Below are positions 33,739-46,077 of a stretch of 64,000 nucleotides of DNA, one piece after another (the first letter of the stretch is position 1; each line of letters starts with the position of its first letter). A model generated the notes under the pieces. The model made no database searches, was not told the origin of the DNA, and saw only the letters and a program-made list of their open reading frames with translations. The stretch lies in contig JAEYOQ010000055.1 in NCBI GenBank assembly GCA_023411555.1, positions 110,059 through 174,058 on the forward strand, read 5' to 3'. A program made the position numbers and the translations under genes. This DNA is from Bacillota bacterium. Lineage in GTDB: Bacteria; Bacillota; Clostridia; Lachnospirales; Lachnospiraceae.

Positions 33739-34692
33739 TCAACTTTTTTTGATTTTAATCGGTACGTAAATTTCAAGCTGTTGATAGCCGAGAGCATCCT
33801 TTAGCTCATCCGTAGGATTTAGCATATGACAGAGTGTGCGGTGACCGGGGTACTCGTCAAGCTCGAAGCCGCTACCTTCCACCCACTTTAGGATGCCGTT
33901 ATAAACCCTGCCACTGATGTCATCGTCTCCATCCACAGACACGGCTGTGGCATACAATCCACCTGCAAACTCGATAAGCTCATAGGGTGCTGTCTCCACC
34001 TCCGTTACCCAGTCCTCAACAGCCCAAATCCAAACAGCCCTCATATCTTCCTCAAACCAAAGAAAATCGGGAGCTCCGTATATCATTTTCTTGAATAAGT
34101 GGTTATGCTCCTCCTGCCATTGCTGAAAACAGCCCATGACATTATCTAATGTGTCCAGTCCGGAGGATAAGGCCTTGAAGGGGTTAATTCGAATAATACT
34201 GACCTCGGGTGCTTTTCTCAACTTTTCAGTCACATCCAATAGGCGATTTACATTAGAAGAGTTACCATTGTATGTAACGTTGATCAGTTGACCTTCTATG
34301 TCCTTTGCCTTCTCATAAAGCATCTTTACGTCAGCATCTATACTAAAATCAGCGTGTTCTATCTGTCGGATAAACTCTAGGACGACCTCTTTCAATTCAT
34401 GAAGTAAGGCAACCTCTTCATCAATATCTCCTACTTTTTTGCTTAGAACATCTAAAACAACTTCGGAGCCGGAAGCATGAAAAATTCGTTGAATATCCTT
34501 AATACTGATAGACAGCTTGCGTAAGATTAGAATTTGCTCTAGTCTCTTGATTGCAGTCTCGTCATATAACCGGTATGCGTAGTCATCACTTCTACAGCTA
34601 GACAACAATCCCATATCTTCATAATAACGAAGAGTTCTAGCAGATATATCATACTTAGTGGAAACATCTCTGATTTTTATTAAATTACTCAT
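33739..34692 (-). CDS. MerR-family regulator with GyrI-like effector-binding domain
   Basis: The start at 34692 (MSNLIKIRDVSTKYDISART) follows GGAGGTTAGT, giving 317 residues. The N-terminal MerR winged helix shows IRDVSTKYDISARTLRYYED and a short coiled-coil (about 75-120). The C-terminal 150 residues (VSIIRINPFKALSSGLDTL ... YEL-like APYELIEFAGGLYATAVS ... LEIYVPIKIK) match the GyrI-like/AraC effector-binding fold, as in BmrR-type multidrug regulators. It probably activates a promoter when a hydrophobic ligand binds; no transporter gene is adjacent. The Nudix gene lies 80 bases upstream on the same strand. Confidence 0.86.
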   Translation of the reverse strand: MSNLIKIRDVSTKYDISARTLRYYEDMGLLSSCRSDDYAYRLYDETAIKRLEQILILRKLSISIKDIQRIFHASGSEVVLDVLSKKVGDIDEEVALLHELKEVVLEFIRQIEHADFSIDADVKMLYEKAKDIEGQLINVTYNGNSSNVNRLLDVTEKLRKAPEVSIIRINPFKALSSGLDTLDNVMGCFQQWQEEHNHLFKKMIYGAPDFLWFEEDMRAVWIWAVEDWVTEVETAPYELIEFAGGLYATAVSVDGDDDISGRVYNGILKWVEGSGFELDEYPGHRTLCHMLNPTDELKDALGYQQLEIYVPIKIKKS

Positions 34693-34772
34693 ACTAACCT
34701 CCTTCAATTGTTAAATTATATATATAATAATCTATTCCCCAACGGAAGAGTCAAGAGTAGTCTTGTATCTAC

Positions 34773-35192
34773 TTAAGAAGCTATTATGTCAAGCTGGTCC
34801 AACACTGAATGAAAAGCAAGGTCATTTAACACAGGCTTAGATAGCAATTCTTCCAGCTGCTTACGTGTTGCCCATAGAAAGTTTATATGCTCCTCAGAAA
34901 GTGTAACCTGATCAGTATCTGCATAGCAAAGATAGGTTAGTCCGATTATTTGCCGCTTAGGGTTTATTACTCTGGAGATGATATATAAAAGCTTAACGAT
35001 CCGAACAGTCAGACATACTTCTTCTAGAATTTCTCGACTAAGACCATCTGTCAGACCTTCTCCGAACCTTAATCCGCCTCCTGGGAATTCCCATTCGTTT
35101 TCACCAACACCACAGTAATTTGAGCGCTGAATGATTAATACTCGTTTTTTATATACAATCAATCCCTTTGTAGCAACCCATATTTCACCCAT
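34773..35192 (-). CDS. Nudix hydrolase
   Basis: This 139-residue protein has a Nudix box: GGGLRFGEGLTDGLSREILEE followed by VCLTV. The spacing Gx5Ex7REUxEE is kept, but the usual Gly two residues later is Cys. Such enzymes cleave nucleoside diphosphates linked to another group; the substrate cannot be inferred. WEFPGGG before the box is also typical. The gene lies upstream of the MerR-type regulator on the same strand, and the two may be co-transcribed. The start ATG at 35192 follows GGAGACAAGT. Confidence 0.85.
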   Translation of the reverse strand: MGEIWVATKGLIVYKKRVLIIQRSNYCGVGENEWEFPGGGLRFGEGLTDGLSREILEEVCLTVRIVKLLYIISRVINPKRQIIGLTYLCYADTDQVTLSEEHINFLWATRKQLEELLSKPVLNDLAFHSVLDQLDIIAS

Positions 35193-35478
35193 ACTTGTCT
35201 CCTTAGCAATATATAATAATCTAAATGATCTCTAGGCTCAGCCTATCACAAAAACCATATAATTACAATCGGATTTCCATTATTCATAATCTATAGTAAC
35301 TGGTACCCCCTAATCAACCTTTTTTTCTCTTACCACACGGTCTTTGAAGAGAGATTTTTGTTAGATACCTTCTATAAAATTAGGCATCGATTCCTACATA
35401 TATTGCTTAGAAATAGTCGTATCCGCTTGGATGTAACCTAGTCAGTAAAAAATGAATAAAAATGATACTAATTACGGA

Positions 35479-35505
35479 TTGACAATATCCGAGCTTTTCT
35501 ATAAT
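35479..35505 (+). promoter_or_regulatory. Probable promoter of the HD-GYP gene
   Basis: TTGACA (35479-35484) and TATAAT (35500-35505) are both perfect but only 15 bases apart, shorter than ideal. They lie 45 bases before the start. The rest of 35193-35478 shows nothing supportable. Confidence 0.5.
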
Positions 35506-35549
35506 GTTATTACATAATAATTCATTTATTTACAGTAGGAGGAAAATGC

Positions 35550-37514
35550 GTGATACCAAGGAAGACATTATTATTCGGGAATATTAGAAGAACAGTGTTT
35601 ATTACTGTGATTATTATTCTCATGATATTATCCTTGTCTGTTTATCTGATTAATCAGATTGGAAACAAGGAAGCAGAGAATAAGATGATTATGAATGCCT
35701 TCGGTGAGCAGCGCCTGTATACACAACTGATTGCGAAGGATGCAAATCGATTATATAACTTAATACAATCGATAGAGGCAAAGCAAAGCGATCAGTCGGA
35801 GGAAGTAACCTATCAAAGGATAAATGAGATCAAAGAAGACCTGTTACGATCTAAGCAAAAATTCTCCGATACTCTTACAACAATACATAACGGTTATATA
35901 CAAATCGATAAAGAGCCCATTAATATGGAGAAAGCAATTCACCAAGGTTCCGATTACCTGACTCAGATCGAAGCCATATGGATGGAATTCGAGGCAGCGG
36001 TGGGTGAACTAGCGGAAGTGGATCAGATTGGAGATCAGACGACAGAGGCCCTAGCATACATAAATGAGCATAATATGAAGCTGCTGGAGTTGTGTGAAGA
36101 CTTTCAGAATCAGATATTAGAGAATTCCTTGAATACGACAGAAAGCATGAAGCAATATATTTTCATGACCTTTGGTATATTAGTTGTTGTATTGATTTAT
36201 ACCTTATATAAGCTGATTAAATTTGTGTTGCTACCCTATAAACAGCTAATACATGGAATTACAGCTATCGGCTTAGCTTCGGAAGCTGAACCGGTAAAGA
36301 ACCTCACACAAAAATCCATGCTCCCTATTGTCGATGAGATTAGTAGCATGTTCCATAAGATTAATGATCTCATCACATTGATTGAAAATATCAATAATAG
36401 CACTTCCTTTATGGAAACGTTGAATTTTATCAATACCACATTTTCCTCTTTTGTTCCATATAATTATATAGGCATTGCATTGATCAATGAGGACAAACAG
36501 ATGCTGGAAGCCTCGTATGGAGTATCAGATGAGACGATTTACGGATTGCCGGGTAATATAAAGGGGATGCGATGGCGTATAAATGATACAAGCCTTGGCA
36601 AATTAATTGAGACCGGGGAGGCCAGAATTATCAATGATTTGGTAGATTACACAGCAGGAAAGGAGCTTAGGCCTTATAATCGGATACTCTTAGAGGCGGG
36701 AATCCGGGCTTCGATTACCCTGCCGCTTAAGGTTTCGGGGCGTCCTGTTGGTGTGATTTTCTTCTCCAGTAGTAAAAGCAATGTATATCATGGCGGGCAC
36801 CTGAATTTCCTCAATACCTTGATGAATAGTATAGCAATAAGCTTCAGTCGTAATATTATGTTCAATGACATTCAATATAGCAGTACGTTGGCCCTAGCCA
36901 AGCTTGCAGAGGCGAGGGATGAGGATACGGGTGAGCACCTTATACGGATGAAGAGCTATTCCAAATTGATTGGCCAGCTACTATATGAAGCCGGACACTC
37001 AGATGAGGTGACCTTGGAATATATTGAAATGCTAGAACGCTTCAGTCCACTACATGACATTGGTAAGGTGGGGATTAGTGATAAGATATTATTAAAGCCC
37101 GGAAAACTGACCAAGGATGAATATAATGAGATGAAAAGGCATACGATTTACGGCGCAGAAGTGTTAAAAACAGCGGAAATAAACATGGGAAAATCAGAAA
37201 AAAGCTGGTTTGGCATGGGAATTGAGATTGCAGAGGGACATCATGAGCGTTGGGATGGTTCCGGTTACCCCCGTGGCAAAAAGGGTGAGGAGATACCGCT
37301 TAGTGCCAGAATTGTTGCAGTTGCCGATGTATTTGATGCTTTAACCAGCAGAAGGCCCTATAAGGAAGCCTTTGATTTGGATACTGCCTATGGGATTATG
37401 CTGGAGGGTAGAGGAAAGCATTTTGATCCGGAGATTATAGATATATTCATGAAGAACCGAGATCAAATAGAGAGATTATATTATCAATTTAAATATGAGG
37501 AAAAGACAGCATAA
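35550..37514 (+). CDS. Membrane HD-GYP cyclic-di-GMP phosphodiesterase with HAMP and GAF domains
   Basis: The GTG start at 35550 follows TAGGAGGA, giving 654 residues. Domain order: membrane helix (about 14-32), extracytoplasmic helical sensor (35-215), second membrane helix (about 218-238), HAMP-like linker, GAF domain (about 295-440), then HD-GYP (about 445-645). The last has DEDTGEHLIRM, HDIGKVGISDKILLKPG and the diagnostic HHERWDGSGYPRG with all metal ligands visible. It should hydrolyse cyclic di-GMP in response to an outside signal, opposing the cyclase at 15985. Confidence 0.92.
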   Translation: MIPRKTLLFGNIRRTVFITVIIILMILSLSVYLINQIGNKEAENKMIMNAFGEQRLYTQLIAKDANRLYNLIQSIEAKQSDQSEEVTYQRINEIKEDLLRSKQKFSDTLTTIHNGYIQIDKEPINMEKAIHQGSDYLTQIEAIWMEFEAAVGELAEVDQIGDQTTEALAYINEHNMKLLELCEDFQNQILENSLNTTESMKQYIFMTFGILVVVLIYTLYKLIKFVLLPYKQLIHGITAIGLASEAEPVKNLTQKSMLPIVDEISSMFHKINDLITLIENINNSTSFMETLNFINTTFSSFVPYNYIGIALINEDKQMLEASYGVSDETIYGLPGNIKGMRWRINDTSLGKLIETGEARIINDLVDYTAGKELRPYNRILLEAGIRASITLPLKVSGRPVGVIFFSSSKSNVYHGGHLNFLNTLMNSIAISFSRNIMFNDIQYSSTLALAKLAEARDEDTGEHLIRMKSYSKLIGQLLYEAGHSDEVTLEYIEMLERFSPLHDIGKVGISDKILLKPGKLTKDEYNEMKRHTIYGAEVLKTAEINMGKSEKSWFGMGIEIAEGHHERWDGSGYPRGKKGEEIPLSARIVAVADVFDALTSRRPYKEAFDLDTAYGIMLEGRGKHFDPEIIDIFMKNRDQIERLYYQFKYEEKTA

Positions 37515-37680
37515 AACCAGACAATAGACTTATTCAACAGAACAACCAGAGTTAGGAAAGATAAATAGCCTGCCGAGTAGATGCTTCGGTGCCCACTAAA
37601 TATATCGCTATATGAGCTGTTTTCATGTTTTTATTCAGCAAAACATGGTAAGAATAAAAGAAAAAAGGCGGTGTCAGTAT

Positions 37681-38016
37681 ATGGATGAAAATATTAAGAA
37701 TTATCCTAGGATTGAGGAAAATCTGGATTACTTAGTTAAGAATCACGGCGAGATTTATGAGGCATATCAAAATTATGGTAAGCTGGTCCACGAAAAGGGA
37801 GGCCCGCTGGATGAGAAGACGAGATGGTTAATTAAGATAGCACTATCCACGGACTGCAAGAATGAGTATTCCCTCCGGACCCATATCCTTAAGGCTTTGA
37901 AAAGTGGCTGTACCCAGGAAGAGATAGAACATGCAATCCTTTTAGTGGGACCAACCTCGGGTTTTCCTACAATGATGAGAGGATTAATGGTGTTAAGAGA
38001 GGTCATGTCAAAGTAA
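37681..38016 (+). CDS. Carboxymuconolactone decarboxylase (CMD/AhpD-like) family protein
   Basis: The ATG at 37681 follows GGCGGTG, giving 111 residues. The helical CMD core is seen in LDEKTRWLIKIALSTDCKNE, YSLRTHILKALKSGCTQEEI and EHAILLVGPTSGFPTMMRGL. The AhpD-type CxxC pair is not present; only the single Cys of TDCKNE is in position, with Glu and His nearby, as in CMD members without peroxidase activity. The function is unknown. It is the first complete gene after the HD-GYP gene, in the same direction. Confidence 0.82.
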   Translation: MDENIKNYPRIEENLDYLVKNHGEIYEAYQNYGKLVHEKGGPLDEKTRWLIKIALSTDCKNEYSLRTHILKALKSGCTQEEIEHAILLVGPTSGFPTMMRGLMVLREVMSK

Positions 38017-38045
38017 AATTCTCAAAAATAAATCAAGTATAATCA

Positions 38046-38124
38046 AAGGATGTTGCAGTATAAGATCTTTGCTTCTGAGAAAGTACCATAGAAGCGTAGA
38101 TATTGTACTGCAGCATCCTTTTTT
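38046..38124 (+). terminator. Long hairpin terminator after the CMD gene
   Basis: A roughly 30-base imperfect stem: AAGGATGTTGCAGTA near 38047-38060 with TACTGCAGCATCCTT ending at 38120, an ATCT/AGAT inner match and a GCTTCT/AGAAGC inner stem. It is followed by TTTTTT-CTT. It is unusually long for a terminator. Confidence 0.7.
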
Positions 38125-38251
38125 CTTGCATAGGAAATTACGTCCTGTGAAAGAAAAAGCCCTCCGTGCATGTGAATCTAGTTCACTACGGGAACGAAGC
38201 ACGAATTGGGATGGCGCACTTTAAGCGGACAAACGCATGTATGCCTTCGGA

Positions 38252-38887
38252 CTAATAGTTAAATTCTACAGTCACAGAGGCCTCAATCTGATTCGTGCCT
38301 GGTTCGATGGGAGTAGCGAAGGCACCTTCTCTGGCATTGATTGCCCGGAAAGGAATGCTAGGTGCGCTGTTCTCGGTAATTCTCCTGGGAATAGGGTTAA
38401 GCTGTAGTCCGAAGCTTTCTGCTATAGAATTGGCCTTTTCATAAGCATTTACTATGGCAAGGTTTAGAGCCTGAAGATAATAACGGTTGATGTCAGATAC
38501 TTCAAAGCTTATCAATTCCACGACATTAGCTCCGTTATTTACTGCGGTATCAATGATAATTCCTACAAGCCCCATATTATCGGTTCGAATCTCTAAGATA
38601 TTTCTTACAGAATATCCTCTATCGACCTGACGTCCGTCTTCATATTCAACAATCTTATTGATATCATATTGATAGGTTTGAATCTCTGTAATGCCAAGCT
38701 GGTATAGAGCCTGAAGAACGGCTTGGGTCGTCTGTGCATTCTCGGATTGAATGATCGGAAGGTTTTCTCCATTTGTCTGGACTCCTAATCGGAGGACGGC
38801 CTCATCAGGAACAACATTTACCTGTCCACTTGCATACAAAAGCATAGTATCGGGTCCTATGGAATAATCGGAAGGTGTTGGATGCAT
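38252..38887 (-). CDS. SIMPL-domain (DUF541) protein
   Basis: This 211-residue protein matches the SIMPL/DUF541 family: an early conserved block ASGQVNVVPDEAVLRLGVQT, TQAVLQALYQLGITEIQTYQ, GYSVRNILEIRTDNMGLVG and AYEKANSIAESFGLQLNPIP. Bacterial members are often periplasmic or membrane-associated and assemble into oligomers. Here there is no signal peptide, so a cytoplasmic location is expected. The role is unknown. The gene is monocistronic, with a stem-loop followed by CTTTTTC downstream on the minus strand (about 38157-38200) as probable terminator. Confidence 0.85.
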   Translation of the reverse strand: MHPTPSDYSIGPDTMLLYASGQVNVVPDEAVLRLGVQTNGENLPIIQSENAQTTQAVLQALYQLGITEIQTYQYDINKIVEYEDGRQVDRGYSVRNILEIRTDNMGLVGIIIDTAVNNGANVVELISFEVSDINRYYLQALNLAIVNAYEKANSIAESFGLQLNPIPRRITENSAPSIPFRAINAREGAFATPIEPGTNQIEASVTVEFNY

Positions 38888-39048
38888 AATTCTTTACCTC
38901 AAGCTAGGATATTATTCATAGCAATATATGAGACATACCTAAAATTATACCGATTTTCTATAGATGCCTTTTATCAAGACGGCAAATGGAGTCTTTCATA
39001 TGTGAAAAGTATGGGGGAAAAAAATATTGATAAAAAGCAATTATGCTA

Positions 39049-39097
39049 TTGAATTTTACAAAATTTAATTGTATAATGTTATTGATAATCATTATCA
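39049..39097 (+). promoter_or_regulatory. Promoter and perfect Fur-type box before the 2-oxoacid oxidoreductase genes
   Basis: TTGAAT (39049-39054) and a perfect TATAAT (39072-39077) are spaced by 17 bases. Just downstream, over the expected transcription start, lies TGATAATCATTATCA (39083-39097), an exact match to the 7-1-7 Fur consensus TGATAATNATTATCA known from Bacillus subtilis. Binding would block initiation when iron is plentiful. A related member such as PerR or Zur is less likely from the base pattern. Confidence 0.82.
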
Positions 39098-39128
39098 TTA
39101 ACTTATTTATAGAAAAGGAGGAAATCTC

Positions 39129-40802
39129 TTGTATAATATATTAATTGGAGGAGCGGCCGGTCAGGGCATTGAAACTACGGCTGCTATTCTACAGAAATTT
39201 TTTACGAATGCAGGCTATCACGTATTTGCAGTACGTGATTTCATGTCGAGGGTTCGAGGAGGGCATAACTTTACCTTACTGCGAGTAAGTAAGGATAGTG
39301 TCTATTCTCATAGCCTGAAGTTGGATGGAATTGTTGCATTCAACGAAGAGACAGTAGAGCTGCATCTTGCTGAATTGAAGCCAGAGGGCTTTATCATCTG
39401 TGACAGCTCCTATGCGGTAGAGGATTCCAGAAAGATAGCGATTGATATGGTTGCAATCGGTAAAGAGTTGGGTAGTCCACGCTTTGCTGGGATGATCGCA
39501 ATGGGTGCTTTGCTTAAGCTGTTCGGAGAGGAGCTTGACAATCCGGAAAAGATATTAAGACAATTTGTCAGAGAGCAATATGTAGAACCCAACAGGAAGG
39601 CGCTAATCAGAGGCCAGGAGCTTGTAGAGAGCCGCATTAAGCCCTTTGGCAGTAAAGGGGAAGAAAAGATTATCTTATCCGGTAATCAAGCATTAGCACT
39701 TGGTGCTATAGCCGCAGGACTACGTTTTTATAGTGCATATCCCATGTCACCTTCAACAACAATTCTGGAATACCTTGCGGCAAAGAGTGATGCTGCCGGT
39801 ATCGTAGTTGAACAGGCAGAGGATGAGATCGCTGCGATCAATATGGCGATTGGAGCTTCCTATGCGGGTACTCCTGCCATGACAGGTACCTCAGGTGGCG
39901 GTTTCTGTCTGAAGGTTGAGGCACTTGGTTTATCGGGTATGTCAGAAATTCCACTCGTTGTTGTGGATGTACAGAGACCCGGCCCGGTAACAGGACTACC
40001 GACGAGAACGGAACAAAGTGATTTGAAGTTCGTGATCTCTGCATCCCATGGTGAGTTTCCAAGAATGGTAATCGCACTTCGTAATCATAAGGACGCCTTC
40101 TATCAGACAGCGAGAGCTCTGGACATCGCAGAGAGGTATCAGATACCGGTTATTATTCTTAGTGATCAGTATCTGGGAGACTCTACAGCCAGTGTGGAGC
40201 CCTACGATCTGTCCAAGGTTAAGGTGGTTAAGCCCTTGGACGTAGAAGATGTTCCGGAAGGAGAATATCTACGCTTTAAATACACCGAGAGCGGCATATC
40301 GCCTCGTTTGATCCCAGGTAAGACACAGAATTTCGTTACCGCAGACAGTGATGAGCATGATGAATTTGGACAGATTACTGAGGATGCAACGGTTCGAAAT
40401 CAGATGATGGATAAGCGAATGAGAAAGCTGGAGAGCTTGAAGCTAGAACTGCTAGAGCCGGAATTTGTAGGTGCAGAGGATTGTGATACCCTGATCGTTG
40501 GTTGGGGCTCTACCTATGGACCGATTAAGGAAGCGATTCAGTTACTCAATGAGGATGGTAAGGAGAAGTTTGGTGCATTGCTATTTGGCGACATCTATCC
40601 ACTTCCACAAAGACTTCTGAATGAAAAAGCATCAAAGGTAAATAGAATCATTAATGTAGAACAGAATGCAACCGGGCAGCTGGCGGAGCTCATACGTGAG
40701 CAGGCCGGAATTCGTTGCCAGGAAAGCATCTTAAAATATGACGGTAGACAGATAAGTGCAGAAGAGATTGCAGATCGCATCAGAAAGGGGGAAACACGAT
40801 GA
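39129..40802 (+). CDS. korA: 2-oxoacid:ferredoxin oxidoreductase, fused gamma-alpha subunit
   Basis: The frame opens with TTG at 39129, eight bases after AAAAGGAGG, and no ATG is available, so a TTG start is accepted; length 557. Residues about 1-175 form the gamma domain (ILIGGAAGQGIETTAAILQK, DFMSRVRGGHNF). From about 185 the alpha part follows with GNQALALGAIAAGLRFYSAYP, MSPSTTILEYLA and EQAEDEIAAINMAIGASYAG. The enzyme oxidises a 2-oxoacid with CoA and reduces ferredoxin. KOR-type (2-oxoglutarate) is the usual annotation for this architecture, but the substrate is unproved. It overlaps the beta gene by ATGA. Confidence 0.88.
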   Translation: MYNILIGGAAGQGIETTAAILQKFFTNAGYHVFAVRDFMSRVRGGHNFTLLRVSKDSVYSHSLKLDGIVAFNEETVELHLAELKPEGFIICDSSYAVEDSRKIAIDMVAIGKELGSPRFAGMIAMGALLKLFGEELDNPEKILRQFVREQYVEPNRKALIRGQELVESRIKPFGSKGEEKIILSGNQALALGAIAAGLRFYSAYPMSPSTTILEYLAAKSDAAGIVVEQAEDEIAAINMAIGASYAGTPAMTGTSGGGFCLKVEALGLSGMSEIPLVVVDVQRPGPVTGLPTRTEQSDLKFVISASHGEFPRMVIALRNHKDAFYQTARALDIAERYQIPVIILSDQYLGDSTASVEPYDLSKVKVVKPLDVEDVPEGEYLRFKYTESGISPRLIPGKTQNFVTADSDEHDEFGQITEDATVRNQMMDKRMRKLESLKLELLEPEFVGAEDCDTLIVGWGSTYGPIKEAIQLLNEDGKEKFGALLFGDIYPLPQRLLNEKASKVNRIINVEQNATGQLAELIREQAGIRCQESILKYDGRQISAEEIADRIRKGETR

Positions 40803-41650
40803 GTGACAAGAAGTTTGAGACCCGAGAGACAGCCTGGTGCCCCGGCTGTGGTAACTTCAATATCCTGGACAGTTTAAAGACAGCTCTGGAGGAGTTGGGA
40901 AAGGACCCGTATGAAGTATTAATGGTGGCGGGTATCGGTCAGGCGGCGAAGCTACCTCAATATATCAGCGCCAATCAATTTTGTGGTCTCCATGGCAGGG
41001 CTCTGCCTGCTGCGGCTGCCGCTAAGATAGCCAATGAAAGGCTGACTGTTATCGTTAATTCCGGCGACGGTGATACTTACGGGGAGGGAGGTAATCATTT
41101 TCTCCATAATATCCGTAGAAATGTAAACATTACTCATTTTGTCCATGATAATCAGATCTATGGATTGACCAAAGGTCAGGCGTCTCCGACCTCATCCAAA
41201 GGGATTGTCACCGATGTTCAGGTGAACGGGAATACTACAACACCGCTCAATCCGATCATGCTGGCAATCACAGCAGGAGCTGGCTTTGTAGGCAGGGCCT
41301 TCAGTGGTCGTAAGGAGCATCTTACTGAAATCATGAAGCAGGCAATCGCATTTGATGGTTATGCCATGGTCGATATTCTGCAGCCCTGCGTAAGCTTTAA
41401 TAAGGTGAATACCTTTGCATACTATAACCAGAGAGTATATGAGCTGGATGAAACCTATGATCCTGCCAATAAGCTGGCAGCTTTGGAGAAAGCCATGGAG
41501 TTTGAGGATAAGATCCCGATCGGTGTAATTTACCGTGAAGACCGTCCGACCTTCCATCAGAATAATTCCGTGCTACAATCCGGAGAGCCGCTCCTAGATC
41601 GTGTCTATAACCCAGAGATTGTGAACCGCTTAATTTACGAGTTTGCATAG
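40799..41650 (+). CDS. korB: 2-oxoacid:ferredoxin oxidoreductase, beta (TPP) subunit
   Basis: This 283-residue subunit binds thiamine diphosphate and one 4Fe-4S cluster. Cluster cysteines are visible in AWCPGCGNF and further on, and the TPP-magnesium motif is GDGDTYGEGGNHFLHNIRRN, followed by NQIYGLTKGQASPTS typical of the KorB/VorB family. FCGLHGRALPAAAAAK is the conserved GRA-type active site loop. Together with the gamma-alpha subunit it completes a two-gene enzyme. No separate ferredoxin-domain delta subunit is adjacent. It starts on the ATGA overlap with korA, at a fixed one-to-one ratio. Confidence 0.9.
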   Translation: MSDKKFETRETAWCPGCGNFNILDSLKTALEELGKDPYEVLMVAGIGQAAKLPQYISANQFCGLHGRALPAAAAAKIANERLTVIVNSGDGDTYGEGGNHFLHNIRRNVNITHFVHDNQIYGLTKGQASPTSSKGIVTDVQVNGNTTTPLNPIMLAITAGAGFVGRAFSGRKEHLTEIMKQAIAFDGYAMVDILQPCVSFNKVNTFAYYNQRVYELDETYDPANKLAALEKAMEFEDKIPIGVIYREDRPTFHQNNSVLQSGEPLLDRVYNPEIVNRLIYEFA

Positions 41651-41680
41651 GCTTTATATAACCTAGTGTAATAATAAAGG

Positions 41681-41725
41681 AAGAGCAATATTCTCTATAT
41701 TTAATATAGGAGGATATTGCTCTTT
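41681..41725 (+). terminator. Terminator after korB
   Basis: AAGAGCAATAT (41681-41691) pairs with ATATTGCTCTT (41714-41724), followed by TCTT. It separates korB from the convergent beta-galactosidase gene. Confidence 0.65.
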
Positions 41726-41841
41726 CTTAATTCATGCTTCATATAAAGTTTTACGAAGCTATCTTTTTTAATTCATGGCAAGAGGCTTTTGTAAAGCCTA
41801 TGGTAATGAAGGGGCTGCCTGTTGTCCTTTAAGATATCCTA

Positions 41842-44859
<3,018 letters not shown>

Positions 44860-45075
44860 TTATTGTTTAGGAATTCCTTAGGGATAAGCTAAGGTATGAT
44901 ATATATTATTGTACCATTAAGGTATGAATTTACTATATTCGTTTTTGCTTGATATATGGACAAAATGATACAGATTTGATAGTCTGATATCGAAGATTAT
45001 TGATTATATGGGTAGAACTATAAATTAAGTCAGGACCGGTATGAATAAAATGGAAGTTACATGGAGGAAGGGGAC

Positions 45076-45927
45076 ATGCTGAATTACTCTGGATATTATA
45101 ATAGAAGTGGTGATGATGACCAGCCACTGAATGAGACCGCTCTTTTTGTAAAAAGCTGCGGACACTATAAGTTAATTCATCTGAAGAAGATGGAAACCAT
45201 AAGACCGAATGGCAGATATGACCTTCAGCTACTTTATGTGGCTGAGGGGAAGGCTCATTTTCAGATAGGAGATAGAAGTTATGATGTGGGGAAGGGAGGA
45301 CTAGTCCTTTATCGGAGGGGGATACCCCAGCATTATTATTATATATTACCGGAAAAACCGGATGTCTATTGGTTGCATTTCACCGGAAGAGATGCAGAGA
45401 CGTTAATTGATTCTCTAGAACTGGTAACAGAGAAGCCTATGCAGCTACAGGCAAAGGAGGAAATCATAGAGCTATTTGAGAAGATCATCGTCGAGCTACG
45501 CATGGAACGATTATGGAGGACTGAGATGACAGAAGTCTACCTAAGGCAGCTGCTTCTTGTGATAGCTAGAAATTATCATAACGCTGGCCAGGAGGAGAGG
45601 GTGTATCACTCTATGTTCGATGAGGTTATTAATCTGTTTCATCATGATTATCAAAGGGATATCAATATCGCAAAAGTAGCAGAGGGCTATCATATCAGCT
45701 GTAGCTGGTTCATCAGAGAATTTAAGAACTATACGGGCTATTCCCCGAAGCAGTATATCACTAATCTACGACTCCAGAATGCCAAAGAGCTTCTGAGGAA
45801 TCACTCCCTATCCATCAGTGATATCGCAAGCCTAGTTGGATATGAGAATCAATTGTACTTTAGTCGTATCTTTCGTAAATATACTGGTATGTCACCAAGT
45901 GAGTACCGGGAGAGAGAAGAAACATAA
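45076..45927 (+). CDS. AraC-family regulator, divergent from lacZ
   Basis: The ATG at 45076 follows GGAGGAAGGGG (a second ATG at 45061 is possible); 283 residues. The N-terminal cupin sensor has LQLLYVAEGKAHFQIGDRSY and RRGIPQHYYYILPEKPDVYW, and the C-terminal double helix-turn-helix has INIAKVAEGYHISCSWFIRE, YTGYSPKQYITNLRLQNAKE and ISDIASLVGYENQLYFSRIF. Such proteins sense a sugar and activate neighbouring glycoside hydrolase genes. The 237-base divergent region with lacZ is the probable binding site; I see no convincing palindrome there. Confidence 0.9.
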   Translation: MLNYSGYYNRSGDDDQPLNETALFVKSCGHYKLIHLKKMETIRPNGRYDLQLLYVAEGKAHFQIGDRSYDVGKGGLVLYRRGIPQHYYYILPEKPDVYWLHFTGRDAETLIDSLELVTEKPMQLQAKEEIIELFEKIIVELRMERLWRTEMTEVYLRQLLLVIARNYHNAGQEERVYHSMFDEVINLFHHDYQRDINIAKVAEGYHISCSWFIREFKNYTGYSPKQYITNLRLQNAKELLRNHSLSISDIASLVGYENQLYFSRIFRKYTGMSPSEYREREET

Positions 45928-45971
45928 CAAGCGATAGGGAGCATACTTTACTAATATTTTATGTCATGAAA

Positions 45972-46030
45972 AAGGTGGTATATGGAGCCATGGTCTCAGA
46001 CGAGACTTAGGTTGAATATACCACCTTGTA
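45972..46030. terminator. Hairpin between convergent AraC and MFS genes
   Basis: AAGGTGGTATAT (45972-45983) pairs exactly with ATATACCACCTT (46016-46027), with A-rich sequence before and T-rich after. It can serve both strands. Confidence 0.65.
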
Positions 46031-46077
46031 TATTTCATAAGGAAAGGGTAGAACGCAAGCTGGTTATCTTACAGCCA

